Source: Coxiellaceae bacterium (lineage in GTDB: Bacteria; Pseudomonadota; Gammaproteobacteria; GCA-013414725). From it: a stretch of 7,148 nt of DNA. This document shows positions 1 to 6,357 of the stretch, piece by piece; positions within the stretch are counted from its first letter, which is position 1; each line of letters opens with the position of its first letter. Below the pieces are notes generated by a model that was not told the origin of the DNA, ran no database searches, and saw only the letters and a list, made by a program, of their open reading frames with translations. The stretch is taken from positions 2,353,278 to 2,360,425 of the forward strand of contig CP058706.1 of the NCBI GenBank assembly GCA_013414725.1, given 5' to 3'. The position numbers were made by a program, and so were the translations under genes.

Positions 1-765
1 GCAACAATTTTTCAACACATGCAGCAAAATAATTTATACAGTTCTAACTCTTATGCAGAATGGACTAGCACTCACCCGTTAACTATTGACCGAATGGCTG
101 ATGTCAGTAATCGCACGAGCAAATCTACGCGACAATATTCCAGCAGCCAACAATATTACCTCATGCGCGAACGCTTACGCGTATTGACCAGTGATAATAT
201 TCAAGAATTAATTGGCTATTACCAGACTGAACCAGAAACGGAAACAACCCAACAACGAATGGTACGGCAATACGGACTAGGCCTCGCCCTATTACAAAAT
301 TTTCAACTAACAGCCGCTGAAACCGAATTTAGTCAACTGGTAAAAAACTATCCCGATAAAATTATTTTTAAACTAGCACTAGCTGAAACTTGGATGGCAC
401 AAAACAAAAGTCAGGCTGCGTTAGATTTGTTAAAACAAAATTCTGAGCTTTACCCCGAAGATTACACTTCACTGTATCAATACACGACCGCATTGGTGCA
501 AACCGGTCATTATCAAACAGCCAAGCAACTACTTACCCAGGCACTACGGAAAGATCCAACAGATATGAATTTGTTGGCATTACAAGTCCAAGCGGCTGGC
601 AATAGTGGCGACGCCGCCACTGCACATCAGGCACAAGCAACTTTATATATGCTAAACGGTGAAACCGGCATGGCAAAACGTCAATTACAACAAGCATTAA
701 ATGCACCCAAAGTTTCTAACTATGATCAAAAAATCATTAAAGCGAAGATGATGAATTTACAATAA
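1..765 (+). CDS. bepA: BepA/YfgC-type periplasmic M48 metalloprotease with TPR domain, C-terminal part (5' truncated)
   Basis: The frame is open from base 1 with no start needed before the edge, so the N-terminus and the zinc site (HExxH) lie outside the window. The visible part begins near the end of the protease domain: a segment reading THPLTIDRMADVSNR is the typical M48 tail (S/THP...R), followed by YLMRERLRVLT, which closely resembles the protease-TPR junction of E. coli BepA. TPR-like helical repeats fill the rest, for example around GLGLALLQNFQLTAAETEF, ALAETWMAQNKSQAALDLL and TALVQTGHYQTAKQLL. The C-terminus (LYMLNGETGMAKRQLQQAL) also fits BepA. In known members this periplasmic protein helps assemble LptD and degrades stalled outer-membrane proteins at the BAM complex. 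It has no frameshift, unlike the three minus-strand genes here. The family call is firm; bepA versus a close paralogue is less certain without the catalytic part. Confidence 0.85.
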   Translation, partial: ATIFQHMQQNNLYSSNSYAEWTSTHPLTIDRMADVSNRTSKSTRQYSSSQQYYLMRERLRVLTSDNIQELIGYYQTEPETETTQQRMVRQYGLGLALLQNFQLTAAETEFSQLVKNYPDKIIFKLALAETWMAQNKSQAALDLLKQNSELYPEDYTSLYQYTTALVQTGHYQTAKQLLTQALRKDPTDMNLLALQVQAAGNSGDAATAHQAQATLYMLNGETGMAKRQLQQALNAPKVSNYDQKIIKAKMMNLQ

Positions 766-993
766 TCGGCACAGTCTGTTGAAAAAGAATGCTTGTTATT
801 GCTGCAAAAGCCATCCATTTCGTTGAACCTCTCATCATCTCGCAGCTGTCAATGGAATCATTTATCATGCATCGTCATTGATTAATTGCCTATACTAAGA
901 AAAAACTTGGAGCTGGTCATTGCGAGGAGCTATGACAACTTAACCGTCATAATTACAAGTCACAAAGCCCAATTAAACTTTAACGAATAATCC
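766..993. other. Non-coding spacer between convergent genes
   Basis: This 228-base stretch lies between the stop of the BepA-type gene (TAA at 763-765) and the stop of the STAND gene on the other strand (TAG at 994-996). I see no credible open frame and no strong GC-rich hairpin followed by a T-run for either gene. It holds a GGAGCT direct repeat (909-914 and 926-931), a weak dyad and a short repeat-like motif, listed separately. Bidirectional termination would be expected here but I cannot point to a convincing structure. Confidence 0.6.
915..951. repeat. Possible remnant of a GTCATTGCGAGG-type dispersed repeat, with small dyad
   Basis: The string GTCATTGCGAGGAGC (916-930) resembles the start of a short dispersed repeat family seen in many bacterial genomes (recalled, not searched). 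It is followed by a six-base dyad TATGAC (931-936) / GTCATA (946-951) with a nine-base loop, and GTCAT at 916-920 can also pair with ATGAC at 932-936. Only one copy is visible, so repeat status is a guess from similarity. Confidence 0.25.
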
Positions 994-1824
994 CTACCCA
1001 TTAAAAGCATGAAAATTGGATACAGACTGTATACTAATCGAGTTATTGTTATTATTATCAGACAAACTCCATTGCATAACTGGCTTTGAAGCCAACTGTT
1101 GCTTGAGTACAGCCAAATCAGTTTCCATCGCCTTTATCAAAACATCAAATCGCAAAGCCCAATTTTTATGTTGCCGAAACAAATCCAAGGCCGACAAGAA
1201 ATATGCTTGAGCATTTTCAAAATCGTTCTTGATGAGTCCAGATACTCCAATAGCATAATCAATCAAAGCCAGTTGTTTAGGTTTAAAAGCAAACAGATTA
1301 GATATTATTTCTTTTGATCTCAATAACTTTATCTTGCCATCATCGATTTTATTGCTTAACAAATCAACAACACCCCAATTATACAGAACTACAGCTCGAA
1401 CATATGATTGCTGATTGTCAATCCGTTTCAACAACCACTGAAGTTGCCTACCTACCTCACTATAATTAAATAATTTGACCTGTAACTCAACCATTTTCAA
1501 CACCAAAACCACCTTATCATCAACAACTTGCCCTTCAAATTTACTTAATTTATTGGCTTCTAATAATAGTTGTAATGCATTTTTATAATTGCCCTGAAAT
1601 TTATAAACATCAGACAAACCTATTAATAGCTTCACCTTTGTCTCCGCATATTTGTCAATAGGCAAGCGCCGCAATGAATTTTCAACAATTTCATAATAAG
1701 ACTTAGCTAGCGAAAATTGTTGCCCTTGATATAAACAAACATGGGCGATATCAATGCAGGCATCAAAAATACCAGCAGCCCCATACCGATTATTATCATT
1801 ATTATTATCATCATAGTTATCTTC
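994..1824 (-). CDS. C-terminal TPR-like fragment of the STAND gene
   Basis: The frame is continuous from about 1824 to the TAG at 994-996, although the first usable start codon inside it is a TTG at 1674. It opens with the Asn/Asp-rich tract, then AAGIFDACIDIAHVCLYQGQ, LLIGLSDVYKFQGNYKNALQ and YAIGVSGLIKNDFENAQAYF, each with the spacing of TPR helix pairs (small residue at 8, hydrophobic at 20, A at 27). About five to six helix pairs can be traced. The C-terminus is polar with a second Asn run (SDNNNNNSIS). In STAND proteins such repeats are usually the ligand sensor. Weaker TPR consensus makes repeat count uncertain. Confidence 0.65.
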   Translation of the reverse strand, partial: EDNYDDNNNDNNRYGAAGIFDACIDIAHVCLYQGQQFSLAKSYYEIVENSLRRLPIDKYAETKVKLLIGLSDVYKFQGNYKNALQLLLEANKLSKFEGQVVDDKVVLVLKMVELQVKLFNYSEVGRQLQWLLKRIDNQQSYVRAVVLYNWGVVDLLSNKIDDGKIKLLRSKEIISNLFAFKPKQLALIDYAIGVSGLIKNDFENAQAYFLSALDLFRQHKNWALRFDVLIKAMETDLAVLKQQLASKPVMQWSLSDNNNNNSISIQSVSNFHAFNG

Positions 1825-2171
1825 AATGATATACTTTTTACATACTGCAAGATCTCAGCAAAATGTGGGATTAAAGTTAGCCTTAAATTGTAGCCCTCTG
1901 GCAAAGTAGCTGGCTGCCTCAATAACAGCTCATGCATAGCAATTAAAATTCGACCAATATAAATATTTATTTCGCTTGATTTAATATAGTTTTTAACAAG
2001 ATGAATACTAAATTCCAGCACAACATATTGTTTATCAAGATCAACATAGCGAAGAAAACCTGACTCAATTAAATAAGACAATTGACTCACACTACCAGCA
2101 TTAGCTTTAGATATTTTATCAATCAATTCGACTGGAATTTTTGCCTCAGCAAGCCAGGTCAAATAATTCAA
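1707..2171 (-). CDS. Winged-helix-like segment of the STAND gene
   Basis: The real frame begins upstream of the first TTG, as KKNQNARECLNYLTWLAEAK, and runs on as IPVELIDKISKANAGSVSQL and LIESGFLRYVDLDKQYVVLE. This pattern (a helix ending L..LA, then IP..LI, then L...G.L) is the winged-helix domain that follows the NTPase in NB-ARC/STAND proteins. The frame is authentic to about 1827, ending HFAEILQYVKSIS; the final stretch (IIIMIIIGMGLL and after) is an out-of-frame reading of the ATT/ATC tract and is not a membrane helix. Confidence 0.6.
   Translation of the reverse strand: MNYLTWLAEAKIPVELIDKISKANAGSVSQLSYLIESGFLRYVDLDKQYVVLEFSIHLVKNYIKSSEINIYIGRILIAMHELLLRQPATLPEGYNLRLTLIPHFAEILQYVKSISLKITMMIIIMIIIGMGLLVFLMPALISPMFVYIKGNNFR
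1790..1820 (-). repeat. ATT/ATC trinucleotide tract coding for an Asn/Asp run
   Basis: The + strand reads as near-perfect TTATTATCATTATTATTATC followed by ATCATAG. In the gene's frame it codes for a NYDDNNNDNN run between the winged helix and the TPRs. Similar short Asn runs occur at 1042-1060, 2914-2928 and 3051-3060 in the same gene, all in-frame. Such tracts can change length by slippage without breaking the frame. Confidence 0.6.
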
Positions 2172-2190
2172 ACATTCTCTGGCGTTCTGA

Positions 2191-2590
2191 TTTTTTTCTG
2201 AAGAGAGTCTAACAATATCTTAAGCGCCACCACAAAATCATCAATTAAAACAGGAAAATCCATGGGGCCAAAAGACTCTACATTATTTTTCTTGAAAACT
2301 CTCTATTATAATTCGAAGAAGACTGTTGTTTTAACCGCATTGATAACATAGCTAAATGCATCACCCCAGGTTTTGCTGAAATTTTCTTAAACAATGCATT
2401 TAATGAACGGTCACTTTTATATAATGAAAAATCAGCAGAAATTTCCAAATTAAATCCATAATCAAGCCTACTTCGACTAATTAAGATAATTGAAATATCT
2501 GCTGAAGGAAGATATGGTTTACTTTTTCCAAACTCTCAACATCATCATAAACCACTAGCATTTTTCTTGACAAACTTACCGAAAAAACCA
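2191..2590 (-). CDS. Walker B and sensor segment of the STAND NTPase, in short frames
   Basis: No single long frame covers this part, but joining short frames gives a continuous NTPase core. SLSRKMLVVYDDVESLEK carries Walker B (four hydrophobic residues then DD). After one missing A (TTTTT at 2523-2527, + strand) comes KPYLPSADISIILISRSRLD, where the strand ending in SRSR matches the sensor-1 position of NB-ARC/STAND proteins. Further on, ISAKPGVMHLAMLSMRLKQQ resembles the G-x-P helix that follows (the GxP/GLPLA-like motif). Further losses at 2286-2290 and 2191-2197 lead into the winged helix. The motifs are read directly; their role is family knowledge. Confidence 0.65.
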
Positions 2591-2988
2591 ATCTTTTACT
2601 TGCTTAATAACATTTGAAACATCAAGCACATCATCATCAATTATTTTTTTATCACGAGCAAATTGAAAATAATCAGCCTCTATATTATTAAAACTAAACC
2701 ATATACAATCATCAAAATCCAGATTTTGCTTACAGACCCAGTTCGCAACAAAACTGGTTTTTCCAATACCTCTTTCACCGTATACATTCACTCTTTTTGG
2801 GAATTATTAGTTATTTTTAGCACTGACTCGAGCTCATATTCTAATCCAGGACGTGGAATATAAGAAGATTGTTTGGCAGGAACATGCCATAATAAAGTAA
2901 GCCTATTAGGCATGACATTATTATTATCAGTCAGTAATGGTTGTTTTTCATAATCTGAGAGGTTTAAATTGTTAAACGCAGACACCAA
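2576..2988 (-). CDS. P-loop (Walker A) segment of the STAND NTPase, two overlapping frames
   Basis: Two frames meet at 2794-2798. The first ends YIPRPGLEYELESVLKITNN, the typical lead-in of STAND/NB-ARC domains (an arginine-containing strand followed by a helix before the P-loop). Adding one A to the AAAAA run joins it as SQKRVNVYGERGIGKTSF, placing a canonical GxxGxGK[S/T] Walker A motif right after a hydrophobic strand. The following WVCKQN and DDCIWFSFNN fit the helix and second strand of this fold. It ends at KQVKDWFF, where a T-run (AAAAAA at 2582-2587, + strand) breaks the frame again. Confidence 0.75.
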
Positions 2989-3197
2989 ATCTGCCGTACT
3001 AAATTCTTTTTAGAAGACGTTGCAGACAAAGAATTTTTCTGAGCTATTTTATTATTGTCTTGCTGCCCCAACATTTCATCAAAAAGGTCATCCGTAACAT
3101 AAGCATGGCTCAATACCTTAACCACTTGCCATTGATCAGATAACGAAACATTAACTTCAGAAAATGACTGTACAATCTCATTGACTTTCGCCAACAA
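2964..3197 (-). CDS. Linker fragment of the STAND gene
   Basis: This piece encodes the region between the ankyrin and NTPase domains, reading NEIVQSFSEVNVSLSDQWQ then VLSHAYVTDDLFDEMLG, with a polar tail QQDNNKIAQKNSLSATSSKK. The annotated start is an internal TTG, not a true start: the same frame extends upstream as DIEKNTELLAKVNE. It joins the next piece through STADLVSAFNNLNLSDYEKQ after one missing T (AAA at 3001-3003 on the + strand). I recognise no domain; predicted helices and low complexity suggest a spacer. Confidence 0.55.
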   Translation of the reverse strand: MLAKVNEIVQSFSEVNVSLSDQWQVVKVLSHAYVTDDLFDEMLGQQDNNKIAQKNSLSATSSKKNLVRQIWCLRLTI

Positions 3198-3314
3198 TTC
3201 AGTGTTTTTTTCAATATCTTATTGTAAGTAATTTTATACTTATCACCCATCTCTTTCAACCAAGGTTTTCCAGAATAAACGTGTGGCTGTTTTTTCCTTA
3301 AAAAACCTCCCGTT

Positions 3315-3599
3315 CTAACAGAAGACGTATGATTTGTAAAAATTTCTCTTTATCCTCTGATTTAAGCATTGCTTTAATTGCTTGAAGAAAAACGGTATAT
3401 CCGGATAAAGTTGAGACTTGATAAATGTCAGCCTCTTTAGCCAGTAAAAATTTAACTGCATCCACAGCACCCCACTAATTGCCCAATGCAAAGCTGTCTC
3501 TCCTGTCACACTTTCTAATTCATTAATGGAAAAATCAGCCAATGATTTCTCAAGATTATTTACTTCATTATTATATGCAGCCGTATGCAGTTTTGTCAT
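3315..3599 (-). CDS. N-terminal ankyrin-like fragment of the STAND gene
   Basis: The first 43 residues run in frame and include MTKLHTAAYNNEVNNLEKSL and the ankyrin signature GETALHWAISG. From 3470 onward this frame becomes meaningless; the adjacent frame continues the repeat as AVDAVKFLLAKEADIY and then GYTVFLQAIKAML. Adding one G to the GGGG run (CCCC at 3470-3473 on the + strand) restores ISGGAVDAVKFLL, a textbook ankyrin turn and second helix. A second loss at 3309-3311 joins IIRLLLER to GGFLRKKQPHVYSGKPW. About two to three repeats are recognisable. Ankyrin repeats bind proteins; the partner is not evident. Confidence 0.7.
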   Translation of the reverse strand: MTKLHTAAYNNEVNNLEKSLADFSINELESVTGETALHWAISGVLWMQLNFYWLKRLTFIKSQLYPDIPFFFKQLKQCLNQRIKRNFYKSYVFC

Positions 3600-3603
3600 A
3601 ATT

Positions 3604-3610
3604 CACCTTT
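3604..3610 (-). promoter_or_regulatory. Ribosome binding site of the STAND gene
   Basis: AAAGGTG on the minus strand lies four bases before the ATG at 3599-3597 and inside the 16-base gap after the upstream stop. It fixes the start of the STAND gene and supports translation from a shared mRNA. Confidence 0.55.
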
Positions 3611-3845
3611 AGTTCTTACTGTTCAAGCTTCATCCAAGAAGGAGATTCTTCTGTTGAATTCAGCGTCTTATTAAATAAATCCATTGAATCCATCCTCTTA
3701 TTAATCTTAAATAAATCCGTTGCTATTTTTTCAATCCTTAATAATTGTTTTTGCAATTCATCTTGCAATTCATTAACTTTGCTATGCTCTTTTTATAACT
3801 TTCTTCTAATCGTTCTCTTTCACTAATTTCTTCTTTTAATAGCTT

Positions 3846-4124
3846 TTATCGCTTTTTTCTTGACCTAAGAGTTTCTATTTCATTTTGATTATCATTTATT
3901 AATGTAGATCGCTGATTGTTGACATTATTAGATTCTGCGGATGGCGGAACCGGTTGTGGAGATATGCTAACATTATTCATAGTCGATGACATAGATGCAT
4001 AACTATTATTTGGCTCATTAGGCATAACCTCAGGCAGGTGATACCCAACATCCTTTAGTTCTCTTGCCTTAATACAAGACACCATAATTTTTAGCAGATG
4101 CTGGAACAATCGAAGCAAATGCAA
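3846..4124 (-). CDS. Fragment with the cytoplasmic linker of the four-TM protein
   Basis: From about 4090 onward this frame carries the real protein: IMVSCIKARELKDVGYHLPE, then a disordered Asn/Ser/Pro-rich part (MNNVSISPQPVPPSAESNN) and the start of the coil (NDNQNEIETLRSRKK). Its first residues (before the IMVSC) are an out-of-frame reading of membrane segment 4. It stops at TAA 3846-3848, after which the same frame continues directly into the coil as KLLKEEISERERLEE. Confidence 0.55.
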   Translation of the reverse strand: MHLLRLFQHLLKIMVSCIKARELKDVGYHLPEVMPNEPNNSYASMSSTMNNVSISPQPVPPSAESNNVNNQRSTLINDNQNEIETLRSRKKR

Positions 4125-4175
4125 GTGCTATTGACCATGGATTTTGAATTGTCTTAACAAAATCGTTAAAATGCA

Positions 4176-4442
4176 TCACGGAATTTTCTTTAGGAATAGC
4201 AAGGGACACAAAAAAGCAAAAATTGTGCATGTTGCAGCAACATATAAAACAATAATTCCATAATTAGCCTTCACATACTTATTCCTCACGCCAAGATCAA
4301 TTTTATCTATACGATCACTATATTGAATATACTCATTGTAAAAAATTATCCACATTGAAAATAATGTAATAACACCCGTAAGCCACTTCCATTCTGTCTC
4401 CATAAAAACATTAGAAGTAGCTGTCACCAAAATCAACGCCAC
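4176..4442 (-). CDS. Fragment with membrane segments 1 to 3 of the four-TM protein
   Basis: This frame opens at an internal GTG and reads ALILVTATSNVF, then TEWKWLTGVITLFSMWIIFY, DRIDKIDLGVRNKYVKANY and GIIVLYVAATCTIFAF. The true start is upstream in another frame (PNFDIESQDNHRPGRFARFK), joined by one T at 4449-4451. At the other end the frame leaves the gene in the T-run opposite 4210-4215; the proper continuation is FVSLAIPKENSVMHFNDF. Confidence 0.6.
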   Translation of the reverse strand: MALILVTATSNVFMETEWKWLTGVITLFSMWIIFYNEYIQYSDRIDKIDLGVRNKYVKANYGIIVLYVAATCTIFAFLCPLLFLKKIP

Positions 4443-4540
4443 ATCAATAAAGTTTTTGCATTGAATGCTGCTTTAAATCTTGCAAACCGACCTGGTCTAT
4501 GATTATCTTGAGATTCAATATCAAAATTTGGCATTTCTAT

Positions 4541-4545
4541 CTCCT
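4541..4545 (-). promoter_or_regulatory. Ribosome binding site of the four-TM gene
   Basis: AGGAG on the minus strand, about six bases before the ATG at 4534-4532, is the clearest Shine-Dalgarno site in the window and decides the start. The gap to the pbpC stop is only 36 bases, with no visible terminator. Confidence 0.6.
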
Positions 4546-4570
4546 ATATAAAAGCACGTTGATTAACGCA

Positions 4571-5662
4571 TTATTTCAATAATTGCACCATGACCCCAAC
4601 CACATCCGACTGCCCATGATCATCAACCACTCGCACTTGATAACGCCCAGGCTTCGCCTGCCATGAGAGTGTTTTGTCCGGTTCCACTTGCCCCAATAAA
4701 CTATTGTTTACAAACCAGTACAATTTTTTAACATCAGCTGCCGTAGTAGCTTGTAATACAATACTAGCTTCTTCGGTTTGGCTATCGCGAATAGAATAAA
4801 CTACATCACTTTGTGGAGAAACAATTTGCGGCGGAAAAGTTGAAACATTATCTAATGCTGAGCAAGCTTTTGCAAATGGTGGTGGGGTTTGTCTGGCAAT
4901 ACCTGCTTGTGCAAAAATCTTCAATAAATCGGATGGCCAAAATTCATAAACAGCAAAATGTACATTTTGATCAAACTGACAAGCTCTTAATCCGGTTTTA
5001 TTATCAATCGCAATTTCACGATAAATGGTATCTTTTTTAATTGGTGATTTTCCTGGAATAAACCAAGTACTGACTAATTGTGGACACCAACGGGTGGGCA
5101 ACATGCCAGAACCAGCACATACTTTCACACGGACAAGATGCAATTGATTTAATGGCGGCTGTTTGTCAGGCAAAGGAATTTGTTGTGCTAATGCATCAAC
5201 TATTGCAAAAAATAAAGGAGCTGCACTTTTAGCTCCTACAAAAGCCGGATTTGCTTTACCATTAAAATTACCAATCCAAACAGCCAATACATAAGGCCCA
5301 ACCACTCCTACTGACCAAGCATCACGATACCCTGAAGAGGTGCCTGTTTTCCAGGCAACATTGATCGCTTGATGAATAGCTGAGTTCATAGGAAAAGGCC
5401 GCGGTGTGTCATGTAGCATATCTAAAGTCAAAAAACTGGCTTCTGGACTTAATAAACGTATTGGCAAACTAATAGGTAAATTTTGTTCATAACGTAATGG
5501 CTGCCAAATCCCTCCGTTGGCTAACATCGCATAAAGACTCACTAATTCTGCCATCGTAACTTCTGCCCCACCCAATACCAATGACAAACCATAGTTGCTC
5601 TCTGGTTTTAATCGAGTAATTTTTGCTTGTTGCAGTAGTTGATATAAATTGGGATGCTGCAA
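4571..5662 (-). CDS. pbpC: C-terminal fragment of pbpC: transpeptidase half plus BiPBP_C domain
   Basis: The true frame begins just upstream of the internal TTG, at SRNVPAIILADQL. It includes GLSLVLGGAEVTMAELVSLY, the KTG box (VAWKTGTSSGYRDAWSVGV) and AVWIGNFNGKANPAF. A cysteine-bearing stretch (VKVCAGSGMLPTRWCPQLV) is the substrate-cleft extension seen in PbpC proteins. The last 90 residues (LYWFVNNSLLGQVEP, PGRYQVRVVDDHGQSD) are the beta-rich BiPBP_C domain. Stop TAA at 4571-4573. It is the longest unbroken stretch of the gene. Confidence 0.85.
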   Translation of the reverse strand: MQHPNLYQLLQQAKITRLKPESNYGLSLVLGGAEVTMAELVSLYAMLANGGIWQPLRYEQNLPISLPIRLLSPEASFLTLDMLHDTPRPFPMNSAIHQAINVAWKTGTSSGYRDAWSVGVVGPYVLAVWIGNFNGKANPAFVGAKSAAPLFFAIVDALAQQIPLPDKQPPLNQLHLVRVKVCAGSGMLPTRWCPQLVSTWFIPGKSPIKKDTIYREIAIDNKTGLRACQFDQNVHFAVYEFWPSDLLKIFAQAGIARQTPPPFAKACSALDNVSTFPPQIVSPQSDVVYSIRDSQTEEASIVLQATTAADVKKLYWFVNNSLLGQVEPDKTLSWQAKPGRYQVRVVDDHGQSDVVGVMVQLLK

Positions 5663-5730
5663 TTGATCAGCTAATATGATCGCAGGAACATTACGGCTCA
5701 GCGCTAACGCATCTTTGGCACGAATAGGGC

Positions 5731-6357
5731 CTAAAAATCTTTATCAAAATTATCAGGCGTGTAAGTTGCAAAACGTGTAGGTGCATCTTTTAAAATGGTA
5801 TAAGGATGAATCAAACCTTGATCTAAAGCTAACGCATAAATAAAAGGCTTTAAGGTTGATCCAGGTGAACGTTTAGCATGCGCACCATCAACTTGACCAT
5901 CAATATCTGTTGCAAAAAAATTGCCAGAACCTAACAAGGCTTTGACCTGCATATCGCGGGCATCAACTAACATAATAGCTATATTATGAATGCCATATTG
6001 ATTTTGATTGATAAGATAATGCTGACTGATTTGCTCAACCAACTTTTGCAACTGATAATCTAATGTCGAATGAATGCTAGGTTCTGTTGGATGCTGGCGC
6101 AGCAGATAATTCACAAAATGAGGAGCGGTAAATGGCAATGTTTTGTGTAAAGACCATGGGAGACTCAATAAGTTTTTTTCAGTAATATCTTGTGGGTGGA
6201 TTTGCAGCCAAGTTTGAAACAAACGTGCTCGTGCAGTAGTTAATGCTAATACATTGGTTTTATCTGGTTTCCGTCGCAAAGGATTTTGTGGAATTACACT
6301 GAGCGTCAGTGCTTCTGGCAATGTTAATTGCTTAGCAGGTTTAGAAAAATAAATCAA
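5731..6357 (-). CDS. pbpC: Central fragment of pbpC with the catalytic serine
   Basis: It covers the end of the transglycosylase domain (LTLPEALTLSVIPQNPLRRK), the linker, and the first half of the transpeptidase domain. STLDYQLQKLVEQI marks the domain border, IAIMLVDARDMQVKALLGSG the first strand, and RSPGSTLKPFIYALALDQGL the SxxK active-site helix. The apparent start (TTG) is the Leu of SLIYFSK. It ends at DNFDKDF in a T-run (AAAAA at 5733-5737, + strand); one more base gives DFLGPIRAKDALALSRNVPA with the SxN motif. Confidence 0.8.
   Translation of the reverse strand: MIYFSKPAKQLTLPEALTLSVIPQNPLRRKPDKTNVLALTTARARLFQTWLQIHPQDITEKNLLSLPWSLHKTLPFTAPHFVNYLLRQHPTEPSIHSTLDYQLQKLVEQISQHYLINQNQYGIHNIAIMLVDARDMQVKALLGSGNFFATDIDGQVDGAHAKRSPGSTLKPFIYALALDQGLIHPYTILKDAPTRFATYTPDNFDKDF

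Larger units (their letters stand above)
994..3599 (-). pseudogene. Ankyrin-STAND NTPase-TPR protein, reading frame interrupted by about ten single-base indels
   Basis: This is one gene of about 871 codons once ten apparent single-base losses are restored. The start is ATG at 3599-3597 with a Shine-Dalgarno-like AAAGGTG four bases upstream; the stop is TAG at 994-996. Reconstructed domain order: ankyrin-like (about 1-100), Ser/Asn-rich linker (to about 240), STAND/NB-ARC-like P-loop NTPase (about 250-470), winged-helix-like segment (about 473-530), Asn/Asp-rich tract (about 595), and TPR-like helices to the end. Walker A (GERGIGKTS), Walker B (MLVVYDDV) and a sensor-like strand (ISIILISRSR) are intact. 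Apparent losses lie in runs at 3470-3473, 3309-3311, 3219-3220, 3001-3003, 2794-2798, 2582-2587, 2523-2527, 2286-2290, 2191-2197 and 1825-1826. STAND proteins use ligand-triggered nucleotide exchange and oligomerisation to switch on an output; the TPRs would be the sensor. The ligand and output here are unknown. The breaks look more like sequencing error than decay. Confidence 0.75.
3616..4534 (-). pseudogene. Four-TM membrane protein with cytoplasmic coiled coil, reading frame interrupted
   Basis: Start ATG at 4534-4532 with AGGAG seven bases upstream; stop TAA at 3618-3616. The reconstructed protein has about 306 residues. Hydrophobic segments lie near residues 28-45 (FIDVALILVTATSNVF), 50-67 (WLTGVITLFSMWIIFY), 92-113 (GIIVLYVAATCTIFAFFV) and 134-155 (WSIALAFASIVPASAKIMV). 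Positive residues before segment 1 and between segments 2 and 3 put both ends in the cytoplasm. Residues 165-215 are Asn/Ser/Pro-rich, and 215-285 form a heptad-like charged coil (LLKEEISERERLEE, VNELQDELQKQLLRIEK). Indels sit at 4449-4451, 4210-4215, 4088-4092 (an extra base) and 3790-3794; a TAA at 3846-3848 is in frame. I do not recognise the family; the layout recalls SLATT/DUF4231-type proteins but I see no diagnostic motif. It ends 16 bases before the STAND gene, so co-expression is likely. Confidence 0.65.

Noticed and set aside
1016..1317. Two overlapping + strand open frames (64 and 72 residues)
   Set aside because: They lie antisense to the unbroken TPR part of the STAND gene, overlap each other, and have no domain or ribosome binding site.
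1707..1820. An apparent membrane helix (a run of Ile and Met) at the end of the winged-helix frame
   Set aside because: It is the ATT/ATC tract read out of frame; the adjacent frame gives the Asn/Asp run and joins the TPRs without a break.
2663..2863. A + strand frame of 66 residues
   Set aside because: Antisense to the P-loop segment, whose coding sense is clear from Walker A.
1825..3473. Programmed ribosomal frameshifting
   Set aside because: There are about ten sites in one gene, in unrelated runs without common slippery heptamers or stimulators, and the same pattern occurs in pbpC.
994..4534. A string of separate small genes instead of two large ones
   Set aside because: The pieces start at internal TTG or GTG codons without ribosome binding sites, and domains continue smoothly across every junction after a one-base repair.
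4813..5040. A + strand frame of 75 residues
   Set aside because: Antisense to the intact C-terminal part of pbpC; composition is not protein-like.
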